Shown here piece by piece: positions 1 to 7,805 of a DNA stretch of 33,413 nt; positions within the stretch are counted from its first letter, which is position 1, and each line of letters opens with the position of its first letter. The notes under the pieces were generated by a model. It was not told where the DNA came from, did no database searches, and worked only from the letters and a program-made list of their open reading frames with translations. The DNA lies in NCBI GenBank assembly GCA_023416195.1, contig JAEZID010000053.1:1-33413 (forward strand), given 5' to 3'. The translations under genes were made by a program, and so were the position numbers. Source of the DNA: Pseudomonadota bacterium (lineage in GTDB: Bacteria; Pseudomonadota; Alphaproteobacteria; Azospirillales; Azospirillaceae).

Positions 1-164
1 CCTTCTCACAACACGGTATCAACTTGTCCAAGAAACCGCAGCCCCGAGAACCGGAACCGCAATGCCCAGCACCCAACCCCTTTCAGGGTGGGCCGCCAGG
101 GCCAATTTTTCGTCGCTGCCCGACCCGCCGGCGCCTCGTTGGCGGCCACCGCGTCGGTGACGGG

Positions 165-194
165 TATATAGTTCGGTGGGTCGGGGCCGCGCAA
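165..194 (-). promoter_or_regulatory. Strong leftward promoter, possible rRNA operon leader
   Basis: On the minus strand a TTGCGC (189-194) lies 18 nt before a TATATA (165-170), and an A-tract (AAAAAA, about 199-205) sits just upstream of the -35 like an UP element. About 165 nt of non-coding leader follow, running off the left edge. The leader ends in a stretch reading TGATACCGTGTTGTGAGAAG, which resembles the spacer before 16S rRNA in alphaproteobacteria as I remember it. No convincing coding frame exists in 1-274. The promoter elements are seen; the rRNA identity is inference, because the rRNA itself would lie outside the window. Confidence 0.45.
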
Positions 195-274
195 GCGCTT
201 TTTTGATAGGATCGTGAAAATTTCCAGAAGCGTTGGATTTTCAAGGCCCTGGCCGTCCACATCCGACGAAGGGC

Positions 275-703
275 CTATAACAATCCCAGTGAGCGCAGTT
301 CCGCCGCGAGATGGGGAGGCAGTTCATCCCCCTGCCCGCCCGCGTCGGCGAGATCCTTCGGCGCGGCTTGCGGATCGAGGTAACGCCAGCCTTGGAACGG
401 CCGGTGCGCGGTCGGGACGGTCGGCACCAGTTCGGCGTCGATGCCAAGAGTGCAGTAGCTCTCCCCCTCCTCGTCCACGCCGGTGTCGATGGCCAGGACG
501 CGCTGGCGCGCCAGAACGCTGCCCCGGACGACCCAGTAGATCGAACCGCCGGCCAGAATCTCCTCGCCGCGTTTCGGCACACGGCGGGTGTGGACGGGAA
601 CGATGGAGCGGCCGTCCGACTGGTAGGCTCGGCGCGCCTGCACGTCCGTCAGGTGGTCGAGGTCGCGGATGCCAACGGCAAGCTTGATGAGATGCAGGGG
701 CAT
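275..703 (-). CDS. DUF1489 family protein
   Basis: This 142-aa protein matches the DUF1489 family of alphaproteobacteria in length and layout. It opens with MPLHLIKLAVGI, and the middle carries the family-like VPKRGEEILAGGSIYWVVRG followed by RQRVLAID. The function of the family is unknown to me; no catalytic motif or membrane segment is visible, so it is probably cytosolic. The start is the first ATG of the frame, with only a weak Shine-Dalgarno site. It lies 94 bp downstream of the acyl-carrier-like gene on the same strand and may be co-transcribed with it. Coding quality (GC3) is good throughout. Confidence 0.85.
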   Translation of the reverse strand: MPLHLIKLAVGIRDLDHLTDVQARRAYQSDGRSIVPVHTRRVPKRGEEILAGGSIYWVVRGSVLARQRVLAIDTGVDEEGESYCTLGIDAELVPTVPTAHRPFQGWRYLDPQAAPKDLADAGGQGDELPPHLAAELRSLGLL

Positions 704-797
704 GAAAGGCTCTGGATGGGCTGGCGAATGGTCCGGTGCCCCAGATGGGGCGGCCCGGCACCGTTTCCAGCCGTTCCGAAGCCGGAGCTGCTTTCCG

Positions 798-1136
798 TCA
801 GGCCGGGATGGGGTTGAGGGCGCGGCAGCGCTCCTCGAAGTCAGGCGTCACGAAATCGGGCTTCTTGTAGAGCCCTTTGATCCAGCTGGCGAGCATGCAG
901 AGATCCTCCAGATGGGCGGTCTCGTGCAGCGTGTCCTCGGGGAAATGGATCTCGAACGCCTCGCCGATGTGGTCGAGCACCTGTTCGAGCTGCTCGGCGT
1001 TCAGGCCGACGCCGTCCTCCAGCACCGCGTTGCGGGTGAGGATCTTCTCGTCGACGCCGTACTCGTCGCGGATCAGCTTCACGATCCAGCGGAAAAGCTG
1101 CATCCAGTTGGTGATTCCGAGGATCGCGTCCGACAT
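798..1136 (-). CDS. Acyl-carrier-like protein lacking the phosphopantetheine serine
   Basis: This 112-aa acidic helical protein has the size and pattern of an acyl carrier protein: a first helix (about 10-26), a loop, a helix 2 starting near 44 (LNAEQLEQVLDHIGEAF), then the EIHFPED turn typical of ACPs (F-I-x-x-P-x-D) and a last helix after LEDL. In true carriers the start of helix 2 reads DSL, and its Ser takes 4'-phosphopantetheine. Here the matching residues read VGL (43-45), so no attachment serine exists. It may be a structural ACP homologue, perhaps near DUF1493, that binds a partner without carrying acyl chains. The upstream gene is divergent, and DUF1489 follows downstream. Role unknown. 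Confidence 0.6.
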   Translation of the reverse strand: MSDAILGITNWMQLFRWIVKLIRDEYGVDEKILTRNAVLEDGVGLNAEQLEQVLDHIGEAFEIHFPEDTLHETAHLEDLCMLASWIKGLYKKPDFVTPDFEERCRALNPIPA

Positions 1137-1249
1137 GCTGAATTACCCCTAGGCTCCAAAGCGCGGCAGTGTGGCACGCATTCCTTGCAGATTCATTGCG
1201 TAAAAATGACGCTTCGGACGACCGCGCTTCGCGCTGCTAGAGTGCGACC

Positions 1250-2164
1250 ATGCGCATAGCCTATCTGAACCTCGCCCTGTCCATGACTCTGGTCGGCCTG
1301 TCGGTGCCGGCGTCCAAGGTGCTGGTCGCCCACATGCCCCCGCTGGCGACCGCCGAGATGCGGTTCGTCATGGTCGCTCTGCTGCTGGCGCCCTTCGCTC
1401 TGCGCAGCGGGCGGGGCACTCTGCCGACGAACGCGCGGGACTGGACCAGCCTGACGCTGCTGGCCCTGTTCGGCATGGTGCTGTTCAACCTGTTCCTGCT
1501 GTACGGCCTTCGCGCCACCAGCGCGGTGGCCGCGGGCATCATCACCAGCACCATCCCGGCCATGACCGCGCTGTGCGCCGCCCTGATCCTGCGCGAGCGG
1601 ATCTCGGCCGAGAGCGCCGGGGCCATCGCGCTCGCGGTTCTGGGCATCGCGGCGCTGAACCTGCGGCCGGGAGAGGGCGCGGGAGCCGACGATTCGTTGG
1701 TCGGCAACGCGCTGGTGTTCGGAGCGGTGGTGTCGGAGGGGCTGTACGGGGTCTTCGCCCGTCGCCTCGGCGGGCGGGTGCCGCCGCTGACCTTGACCTT
1801 TCTGGCGAACGTCCTGTCGGCGGCGATGATGGCGCCGGCGGCGCTGCTGACCCTGGACGGGTTCGATCCGACGGCGGTTCCGGGCTGGGTCTGGGGGCTG
1901 TTCGTGCTGTCGGGGCTGGCGGGCGGCCTGCTCGCGGTGGTGTTGTGGATGCGCGGGATCGTCCATGTGCCGGCCAGCCGCGCCGGGCTGTTCACCGGCC
2001 TGATCCCGGCGGCGGGCGTGCTGGCCGCCGTTCTGTTCCTCGGCGAGGCGTTCACCCTTGGCCATGCGGCCGGGCTGCTGTGCGTCCTGCTGGGCATCGC
2101 GCTCGGCACCGGGGCGTTTCAACGATCGAAGATCCAAGACAAGAGGGAGGAGACCACACCATGA
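1250..2164 (+). CDS. EamA/DMT-family transporter
   Basis: This 304-aa integral membrane protein has about ten hydrophobic helices arranged as two EamA halves (about 5-140 and 150-285), the usual size for a drug/metabolite transporter of the 10-TM type. The first half includes TSAVAAGIITSTIPAMTAL, a typical EamA stretch. It most likely sits in the inner membrane as an exporter of a small metabolite or amino acid; the substrate cannot be read from the sequence. Its TGA overlaps the ATG of the dapB-like gene (ATGA), so the two are translationally coupled, which hints at export of, or protection from, a product of that enzyme (inference). The Shine-Dalgarno site is weak. Confidence 0.85.
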   Translation: MRIAYLNLALSMTLVGLSVPASKVLVAHMPPLATAEMRFVMVALLLAPFALRSGRGTLPTNARDWTSLTLLALFGMVLFNLFLLYGLRATSAVAAGIITSTIPAMTALCAALILRERISAESAGAIALAVLGIAALNLRPGEGAGADDSLVGNALVFGAVVSEGLYGVFARRLGGRVPPLTLTFLANVLSAAMMAPAALLTLDGFDPTAVPGWVWGLFVLSGLAGGLLAVVLWMRGIVHVPASRAGLFTGLIPAAGVLAAVLFLGEAFTLGHAAGLLCVLLGIALGTGAFQRSKIQDKREETTP

Positions 2165-2958
2165 CGATTTCCGTGACGTTACTGGGCGCCACCGGCTGGG
2201 TCGGCAAGGAGCTGGTGAAGGCCATCGCCGCCGCACCGGACCTGACGCTGGCCGCCGCCATGGCGCGGCAGGCCGCCGGACGGGACGCAGGCGAGGCGGC
2301 GGGCGGCGGCGCGGTCGGCGTGACCATCGTGCCGACGCTGGAGGAGGCGCTCGCCATCCCGAGCGACGTGGTGATCGACTACACCGCGCCGACGGCGGTG
2401 AAGGGGCACACGCTGGCGGCCATCGCCGCCGGGCGCGCGGTGGTCGTCGGCACCTCCGGCCTGACGGGGGAGGACTATGCCGAGATCGACGGCGCGGCGC
2501 GGGAGCGCGGGGTCGGCGTGCTGGCCTCCGGCAACTACTCCATCACGGCGGCGCTGATGCAGCGGTTCGCGCTGATGGCGGCGCGCTACGTGCCGGACGT
2601 GGAGGTCATCGACTACGCCTCCGCCAAGAAGCCCGACGTGCCGAGCGGCACCGCGCGGGAAATGGCCGAGCGGCTGTCAGCGGTCCGGCAGGACGCCACC
2701 AGCAAACCCATCGACACGCTGATCGGCCCGCAGGAGGCGCGCGGCGCCACGGTCGGGCGCACGCAGGTGCATTCGCTGCGGCTGCCCGGCTTCGTCCTGT
2801 CCTGCGAGGTGCTGTTCGGGGCGCCGGACGAGCGCCTGTCGATCCGCCACGACGCCGGGTCGAGCGCCGCGCCCTATGTGGCCGGTACCCTGCTGGCGGT
2901 GCGCCGGGTGCGCGAGCAGGCGGGACTGCGGCGCGGACTGGACACGCTGCTGGACTGA
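2161..2958 (+). CDS. Divergent DapB-like reductase (dihydrodipicolinate reductase fold)
   Basis: This 265-aa protein has the full DapB layout: a Rossmann glycine motif GATGWVGKEL (9-18), DYTAPTAV (73-80), VVGTSGLT (95-102), the substrate-loop signature PSGTA (161-165) and a C-terminal RLSIRHDA. True DapB has a GxGRMG motif and an HHxxK active site. Here the Arg-Met are Trp-Val, and the HHxxK position reads ASAKK, so both histidines (159/160 in E. coli numbering) are Ala153/Ser154, while the lysine (Lys157) remains. It could be a paralogue acting on another imine or aldehyde substrate rather than the lysine-pathway enzyme. It starts inside the stop codon of the DMT exporter. Family is sure; substrate is not. 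Confidence 0.8.
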   Translation: MTISVTLLGATGWVGKELVKAIAAAPDLTLAAAMARQAAGRDAGEAAGGGAVGVTIVPTLEEALAIPSDVVIDYTAPTAVKGHTLAAIAAGRAVVVGTSGLTGEDYAEIDGAARERGVGVLASGNYSITAALMQRFALMAARYVPDVEVIDYASAKKPDVPSGTAREMAERLSAVRQDATSKPIDTLIGPQEARGATVGRTQVHSLRLPGFVLSCEVLFGAPDERLSIRHDAGSSAAPYVAGTLLAVRRVREQAGLRRGLDTLLD

Positions 2959-2982
2959 TGCGGAACCACCGGGCGGCCCGCT

Positions 2983-3963
2983 CTACAGCGGGTCGCTCCG
3001 GTCGTGGCGGTCGCGCGGGTTGGCGTGGCCGATGATGGCGCTGAAGCCGAAGAGCAGCAGCAACACGCCCATGATGATCTCGATGCCGCAGACCAGCCGC
3101 ACCGCTCCGGTCACCGGATGGATATCGCCGTAGCCGACCGTCGCGAAGGTGACCAGCGAGAAGTACAGCCCCTCCGGAAAGGTCAGGTCGCGGCGCATGC
3201 CGTCCACGATGAAGTTCGGCTCGACCATGAAGCGGTCCATGATCGTGTAGACGGCGCCGAACATGATGATGCAGAGCGAATAGAAGGTCAGGAAGGCGAA
3301 GGCCGGCAGCACCAGCCGGGACGCCTGCTGGAAGAACCCCTCGAACAGAAGCCCGGCGTCGAGCAGGAAGACGGCGATGTCGCGCGCCACCAGGATGACG
3401 ATCCCGCCGATCGTCAGCATGGCCAGAAGGAAGATGGCGCTGAGCGTTTCCGGCGGGATGTCGCGGCCGGGCAGCAGGAAGGTCAGGGCGCCGATGCCCC
3501 AGACCGGGGCCATCCACAGGAAGATGCGGTCGAAATGCCCGCCCTCCCGCAGGCGGCGCGACATGACGATGGTGCGGATGTCGCCGGCCCGCCACCACGC
3601 CCCGCCGAGGAACGCGGCCAGCGGGATCACGAAGGCCACCGCCTGGATCAGCGGCGGCATGTTCTGGAAATTGCTTTCCAGGAAGAAGACGAAGACGCAG
3701 GCGTACACGCCGATGAAGTTCGCCAGAGCCAGGGTGAAGAACTGGCTGCCGGGGAACAGGTAGTGGAACGCCCCCACCACCATGCCGACCGAGCCCAGAA
3801 GCACGAAGGCCAGATCGCCGGAGACCGAGCGGATCGACAGGGCGATCATACCCTGGAGCAACGCGGTCAGGACCGCGCCGCCCATCCAGGATCGGCGCGC
3901 GGCGCGCGACGCGTGGCTGGAACCGGCGGCCTTGGTTCGGCGGTCGGAAACGGTCTGGTTCAT
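2983..3963 (-). CDS. Potassium-channel-like membrane protein
   Basis: This 326-aa membrane protein has six or more hydrophobic segments and a C-terminal pore module. The selectivity filter reads TVGYGDIHP (about 277-285), flanked by the pore-lining helices LYFSLVTFA and VCGIEIIMGVLLLLF, which is the ion-channel 2 (Pfam Ion_trans_2) pattern. The N-terminal 200 residues are additional membrane helices without a charged S4 pattern, so it is not an obvious voltage-gated channel. No RCK/TrkA-N domain follows; the protein ends 25 residues after the last helix in an R/D-rich tail. It converges with the dapB-like gene (24-bp gap). The start is the first ATG, with a weak Shine-Dalgarno site. Confidence 0.8.
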   Translation of the reverse strand: MNQTVSDRRTKAAGSSHASRAARRSWMGGAVLTALLQGMIALSIRSVSGDLAFVLLGSVGMVVGAFHYLFPGSQFFTLALANFIGVYACVFVFFLESNFQNMPPLIQAVAFVIPLAAFLGGAWWRAGDIRTIVMSRRLREGGHFDRIFLWMAPVWGIGALTFLLPGRDIPPETLSAIFLLAMLTIGGIVILVARDIAVFLLDAGLLFEGFFQQASRLVLPAFAFLTFYSLCIIMFGAVYTIMDRFMVEPNFIVDGMRRDLTFPEGLYFSLVTFATVGYGDIHPVTGAVRLVCGIEIIMGVLLLLFGFSAIIGHANPRDRHDRSDPL

Positions 3964-4083
3964 GCGGCTGATCGGCAGAAGCGGGACGACCCTGTTATAA
4001 CGCCACGTCCCCTCTCTTTGTCAGGAATTTCGCCCGGAAATGATCGGGTGCGCCGTCCCGCGCGTCCGTGCGATCATCCGGCG

Positions 4084-4965
4084 ATGATACGCCGAATCGT
4101 TCGACTGCTGCTGCTGGGCTGCGTTGCCGGCCTTCTGCTCGCGGGATGGAGCGTGCTGATCGAGCCGGGGCGGCTCGTCGTCCGCCATGTTCCCTTCCAG
4201 ACGGAGCGCTGGCCGGAGACACACCCGCCGCTGCGCGTCGCCGTGCTGAGCGATCTTCACGTCGGAGCGCCGCACGTCGGCCTTGAGAAGCTGCGCGAGA
4301 TCGTCGCCACGACGAACGCCGAACGGCCGGACCTCGTCGTCCTGCTGGGCGACTATGTCATCCAGGACGTGCTCGGCGGCCGTTACGTGCCGCCGGACGC
4401 CATCGTGGACGCGCTGGCCGGCCTGAAGGCGCCGCTCGGCGTCGTGGCGGTGCTCGGCAACCACGATTGGTGGAACGACGGCCCGAAGATCGCCGAGACC
4501 ATGTCCGACATCGGCATCCGCGTGCTGGAAAACGACGCGGTCCGCCTCGATCTGGGGAATGCGGGCGGGGATGAGGGCGGAAACGGGCGCGGGCTGTGGG
4601 TCGGCGGCCTTGCCGACGACACCACACGCCGGCCGGACATTCCCCGCACGCTGGCGCGGATCGACGACGGCGCGCCGGTTCTGATGATCAGCCACGACCC
4701 CGCGCCCTTCGCGGCGTTGCCGGACCGGCCGTTCCTGACCCTGGCCGGGCACACCCACGGCGGGCAGGTCTATCTGCCGTGGGTCGGCGCCCTGGTCGTG
4801 CCGGGCCGGGCGCCCCGCCGCTGGGCCTACGGCCACATCGTGGAGAACGGCCGGCACCTGATGGTGACCGGCGGCATCGGGACCAGCACCCTGCCGATCC
4901 GTTTCAACATGCCGCCGGAAATCCTGGTGCTGGAGATCGGCCGGCAAAGCGGTGGAAACGGCTGA
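4084..4965 (+). CDS. Membrane-anchored metallophosphoesterase (YkuE-like)
   Basis: This 293-aa protein of the calcineurin-like phosphoesterase family contains all metal-binding motifs: SDLHVG (56-61, Asp57/His59), LLGDY (Asp90), GNHDWW (125-130) and near the C-terminus AGHTHGGQ. The N-terminus has a basic start and one hydrophobic helix (about 7-24), so it is anchored in the inner membrane with the catalytic part probably outside. This is the YkuE/YaeI-like arrangement, where lipid A-type or UDP-sugar pyrophosphates are known substrates for some relatives. The frame is open for another kilobase upstream, but that part is antisense to the channel gene; I chose the ATG directly before the basic-hydrophobic segment. 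It converges with the next gene (9-bp gap). Confidence 0.85.
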   Translation: MIRRIVRLLLLGCVAGLLLAGWSVLIEPGRLVVRHVPFQTERWPETHPPLRVAVLSDLHVGAPHVGLEKLREIVATTNAERPDLVVLLGDYVIQDVLGGRYVPPDAIVDALAGLKAPLGVVAVLGNHDWWNDGPKIAETMSDIGIRVLENDAVRLDLGNAGGDEGGNGRGLWVGGLADDTTRRPDIPRTLARIDDGAPVLMISHDPAPFAALPDRPFLTLAGHTHGGQVYLPWVGALVVPGRAPRRWAYGHIVENGRHLMVTGGIGTSTLPIRFNMPPEILVLEIGRQSGGNG

Positions 4966-4974
4966 GCGCCCGCC

Positions 4975-5577
4975 TCACCAGCCTCCCGTCGCCAGCCAGC
5001 GGTCCACCATGTCCAGCCGGTCCCAGCCCCAGAAGGGCTCGTCGTCCACGATGACGAAGGGGGAGCCGAAGACGCCCCGGTCGACGGCGGCCTCGGTCTC
5101 CGCGCGCAGGCGGTCCTTGATGTCCTGGTCCTGAAGCGCCGCCGCCACCGCCGCACGGTCAAGCCCGAGGCCGCCGGCGATCTCCACCACCGTCTCGGCC
5201 GGGCCGATGTCGCGCCCCTCACCCCAATGGGCGTGGTACAGCTTGCGGGCCAGCAGCTTGGCCTGTTCCGGATGCTCGTCGGTCAGCCAGTAGAAAGCGC
5301 GCGAGGCCGCCACCCCGTTGACCGGCGCCGAATCGGGGTAGGTGAAGGGAGCCTTGGTCAGCCGCGCGATGCGGCCCACGTCATGGACCAGATATTCGCC
5401 CCGCAACGGTTGTTGCAGGTTCGGTTTCATGCCTGTCACCTTGAAGACCGCGCCGAGCAGGATCGGGCGCCAGGTCACGGTGCGGCCGTGCGCCGCAGCC
5501 AGGTCTTCGATGCGCCGGCTGGCGAAATAGCCGTAGGGCGACGCGAAATCGAAATAGAAGTCGATGGGTTCGGGCAT
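4975..5577 (-). CDS. DsbA-fold 2-hydroxychromene-2-carboxylate isomerase family protein
   Basis: This 200-aa protein is of the DsbA/HCCA-isomerase type, a kappa-class glutathione transferase relative. It begins MPEPIDFYFDFASPYGYFAS: the FDxxSPY motif with Ser13 replaces the CxxC of thiol oxidoreductases and is the glutathione-activating position in this family. The C-terminal FGSPFVIVDDEPFWGWDRLD motif is also typical. The named reaction belongs to naphthalene degradation, but chromosomal homologues without other degradation genes, as here, usually have unknown substrates. The start at 5577 has GGGAGG 8-9 nt upstream; an in-frame ATG at 5628 is less likely. Cytosolic. Confidence 0.85.
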   Translation of the reverse strand: MPEPIDFYFDFASPYGYFASRRIEDLAAAHGRTVTWRPILLGAVFKVTGMKPNLQQPLRGEYLVHDVGRIARLTKAPFTYPDSAPVNGVAASRAFYWLTDEHPEQAKLLARKLYHAHWGEGRDIGPAETVVEIAGGLGLDRAAVAAALQDQDIKDRLRAETEAAVDRGVFGSPFVIVDDEPFWGWDRLDMVDRWLATGGW

Positions 5578-5689
5578 CCGCCGTTCCTCCCGGATTTGGT
5601 TTTCCGGGAAGGCTAACGCGCGGCGCACCCTTCCGTCCAGCCGGCGGGAGGTCGGAGGCCGGGACGCCTCCCGACCGGGGAACCTGCCG

Positions 5690-6403
<714 letters not shown>

Positions 6404-6451
6404 GTCCTATACCTCCCGCCCTCTTCTTAGCCCACAGTAGGGGGTACACGC

Positions 6452-6540
6452 AATCGGTTACAACCCCGTAACACACACTCGCGCCGTAGCCGTTTGGTGA
6501 ATCGGTTGAAACAACCCACCCCACAACCGAAACGGAAAAT
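6452..6540. promoter_or_regulatory. Candidate operator region between the response regulator and the 61-aa gene
   Basis: AATCGGTT occurs at 6452-6459 and again at 6500-6507, and TCGGTT recurs inverted at 6535-6540. A GTTAC-N6-GTAAC inverted pair covers 6457-6472. OmpR-type regulators bind repeated half sites, so this divergent region could be an autoregulatory site for the adjacent regulator. The repeats are seen; binding is inference. Confidence 0.3.
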
Positions 6541-6633
6541 CCCGCATCCTGACATCACGCATTCATACGCGTTGGGTTTACTCCCGACCGTGGCGCGGAA
6601 GATTGCGTCACGGTGAGACCGAGGGACAGGACC

Positions 6634-6819
6634 ATGAGCGTGATCGAGCAATGTCTGGAACGGATCGCACATCTCGATCGGGCCGATCACCTGCTGAACG
6701 AGGTGCGCGTGTACAACAACCGCCTGCCGATCCGCGAGGCGCTGGCCCAGCACCGCGCCCTGCTGAGCGAGGCGCGCCGCCATCTGGAATCGGCGCGCAC
6801 GCTGCGCGGCGAGATCTGA
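6634..6819 (+). CDS. Small hypothetical protein, 61 aa
   Basis: This is a predicted small helical, charged, cytosolic protein (begins MSVIEQCLERIAHLDRADHL; ends SARTLRGEI). The start at ATG 6634 has GAGGGACAGG just upstream and good GC3 follows. An upstream in-frame ATG-like start at 6613 would overlap this ribosome site. No domain is recognised; the heptad-like pattern of L/I and R/E suggests a short coiled coil. It is transcribed divergently from the OmpR-type regulator across a region with repeated TCGGTT boxes and could be a target of it (inference). Confidence 0.6.
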   Translation: MSVIEQCLERIAHLDRADHLLNEVRVYNNRLPIREALAQHRALLSEARRHLESARTLRGEI

Positions 6820-7189
6820 ACGGTCGTCGGCCGTTCCCACTCACGACATTCTCTTCAAGGCATTCCAATCGTGTCCCCGGCCCATTGCCCAGAATGCGAC
6901 TGCGAACGGCGGACCGACCGGCCGCCGGCGCACGCGCGGACCTGCCGGGGAGAGCGCCGTCCGGTTCATGAGCGGTACGGGCACCGGCTCGGCCGGCGCG
7001 GCGCGCTTCATCGTTCACCGAAGCACCCGGAGGGTGACCCGCGGCTTCCCCTCGCCTCCCCTCCCCCGTCCTGGGGGAGGGAGCTTTTTTCATCCCGAAC
7101 GGTCTCCGCTCCGGCTGCGGGTCTGTGGTCCGAGATGTTGAACCGCTGGCTGCCGACACCGTAATGGAAGGCTGCAGCCCTCCGCCGCA
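6820..7189. other. Intergenic region without a convincing gene
   Basis: About 370 bp between the 61-aa gene and the RidA gene. Frames that stay open here have Pro/Arg-rich, low-complexity translations and no ribosome site. The only structure is the C/T-rich hairpin followed by a T run at 7057-7087, described separately. Confidence 0.5.
7057..7087 (+). terminator. Rho-independent terminator-like hairpin (REP-like C/T-rich stem)
   Basis: CTCCCCTCCCCC (7056-7067) pairs across a short loop with GGGGGAGGGAG (7073-7083), followed directly by TTTTTT (7085-7090). It would end a rightward transcript from the 61-aa gene. The stem sequence resembles the C/T-rich arms of the palindromic repeats at 26.9 and 28.2 kb. 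Confidence 0.6.
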
Positions 7190-7567
7190 TCATCGCCGTG
7201 CCGTCACCTCGATTTCGATCTTCATGCGCGAATCGATCAGGGGGCAGACCACCGTCGTGTTCGCCGGCCGGATATCCGCGAAATGCTCCCCCAGGATCGG
7301 GGCGACCCGCGCGAAATCGGCGGCGTCGGCCAGATAGACGCGAACGCGCACCACATGCTCCAGATCCGCGCCCGCCTCGCGCAGGGCGGCGCGGATGTTG
7401 CGGAAGGTCTGGTGCGTCTGTTCCACCACATCGTCGGAAATGGTGCCGGCCGCATAGTCGAATCCCGTCGTGCCGGACACGAACACCCACTTGCCGTCCA
7501 CCACGGCGCGGGAGTAGCCGGCCAGCCGTTCGAAGCTGGAGCCGGACGAGATCAGCTTGCGGTCCAT
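7190..7567 (-). CDS. RidA-family protein (Rid, arginine-less subgroup)
   Basis: This 125-aa protein spans the whole YjgF/YER057c/UK114 fold, with VFVSGTTG (28-35), a central TFRNIRAALREAGADLEHVV and the C-terminal MKIEIEVTA. RidA deaminates reactive enamine/imine intermediates, and classical members use an Arg in a PAR motif (Arg105 in E. coli). Here the matching residues are PAN (101-103), so the catalytic arginine is Asn. The protein thus falls among Rid subfamilies that lack it, whose activities are mostly unknown. The start at 7567 has GGGGAAAGG a short distance upstream. It is a lone gene, convergent with the 61-aa gene and divergent from the DUF4139 gene. Cytosolic trimer expected. Confidence 0.9.
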   Translation of the reverse strand: MDRKLISSGSSFERLAGYSRAVVDGKWVFVSGTTGFDYAAGTISDDVVEQTHQTFRNIRAALREAGADLEHVVRVRVYLADAADFARVAPILGEHFADIRPANTTVVCPLIDSRMKIEIEVTARR

Positions 7568-7805
7568 ACGGCGCCTTTCCCCGGGATGCGGTGCAGTCTT
7601 TCATCGTCGAACATCAGCATGACACAGACCGGTCCGTGCACCAGCCCCGCCGAACAGCGAATCGGGGGAACGAGAGCCGGCCTTTTCGCCTAGGCCCCCT
7701 TCCCCCCATGGCCCTATTTCCTATGACGTGGCCGCCGCAATCTTTCCCAAATGAGAGGGTATGTCCGTGGTTCAGGAAGCCTCGCCCAACGACGGGAGAA
7801 CCCGC

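Noticed and set aside
3004..4083. Extension of the metallophosphoesterase frame to the left
   Set aside because: The region is antisense to the potassium-channel gene and its translation is Asp/Gln/Glu/His-rich, a typical shadow; the basic-hydrophobic N-terminus at 4084 is the natural start.
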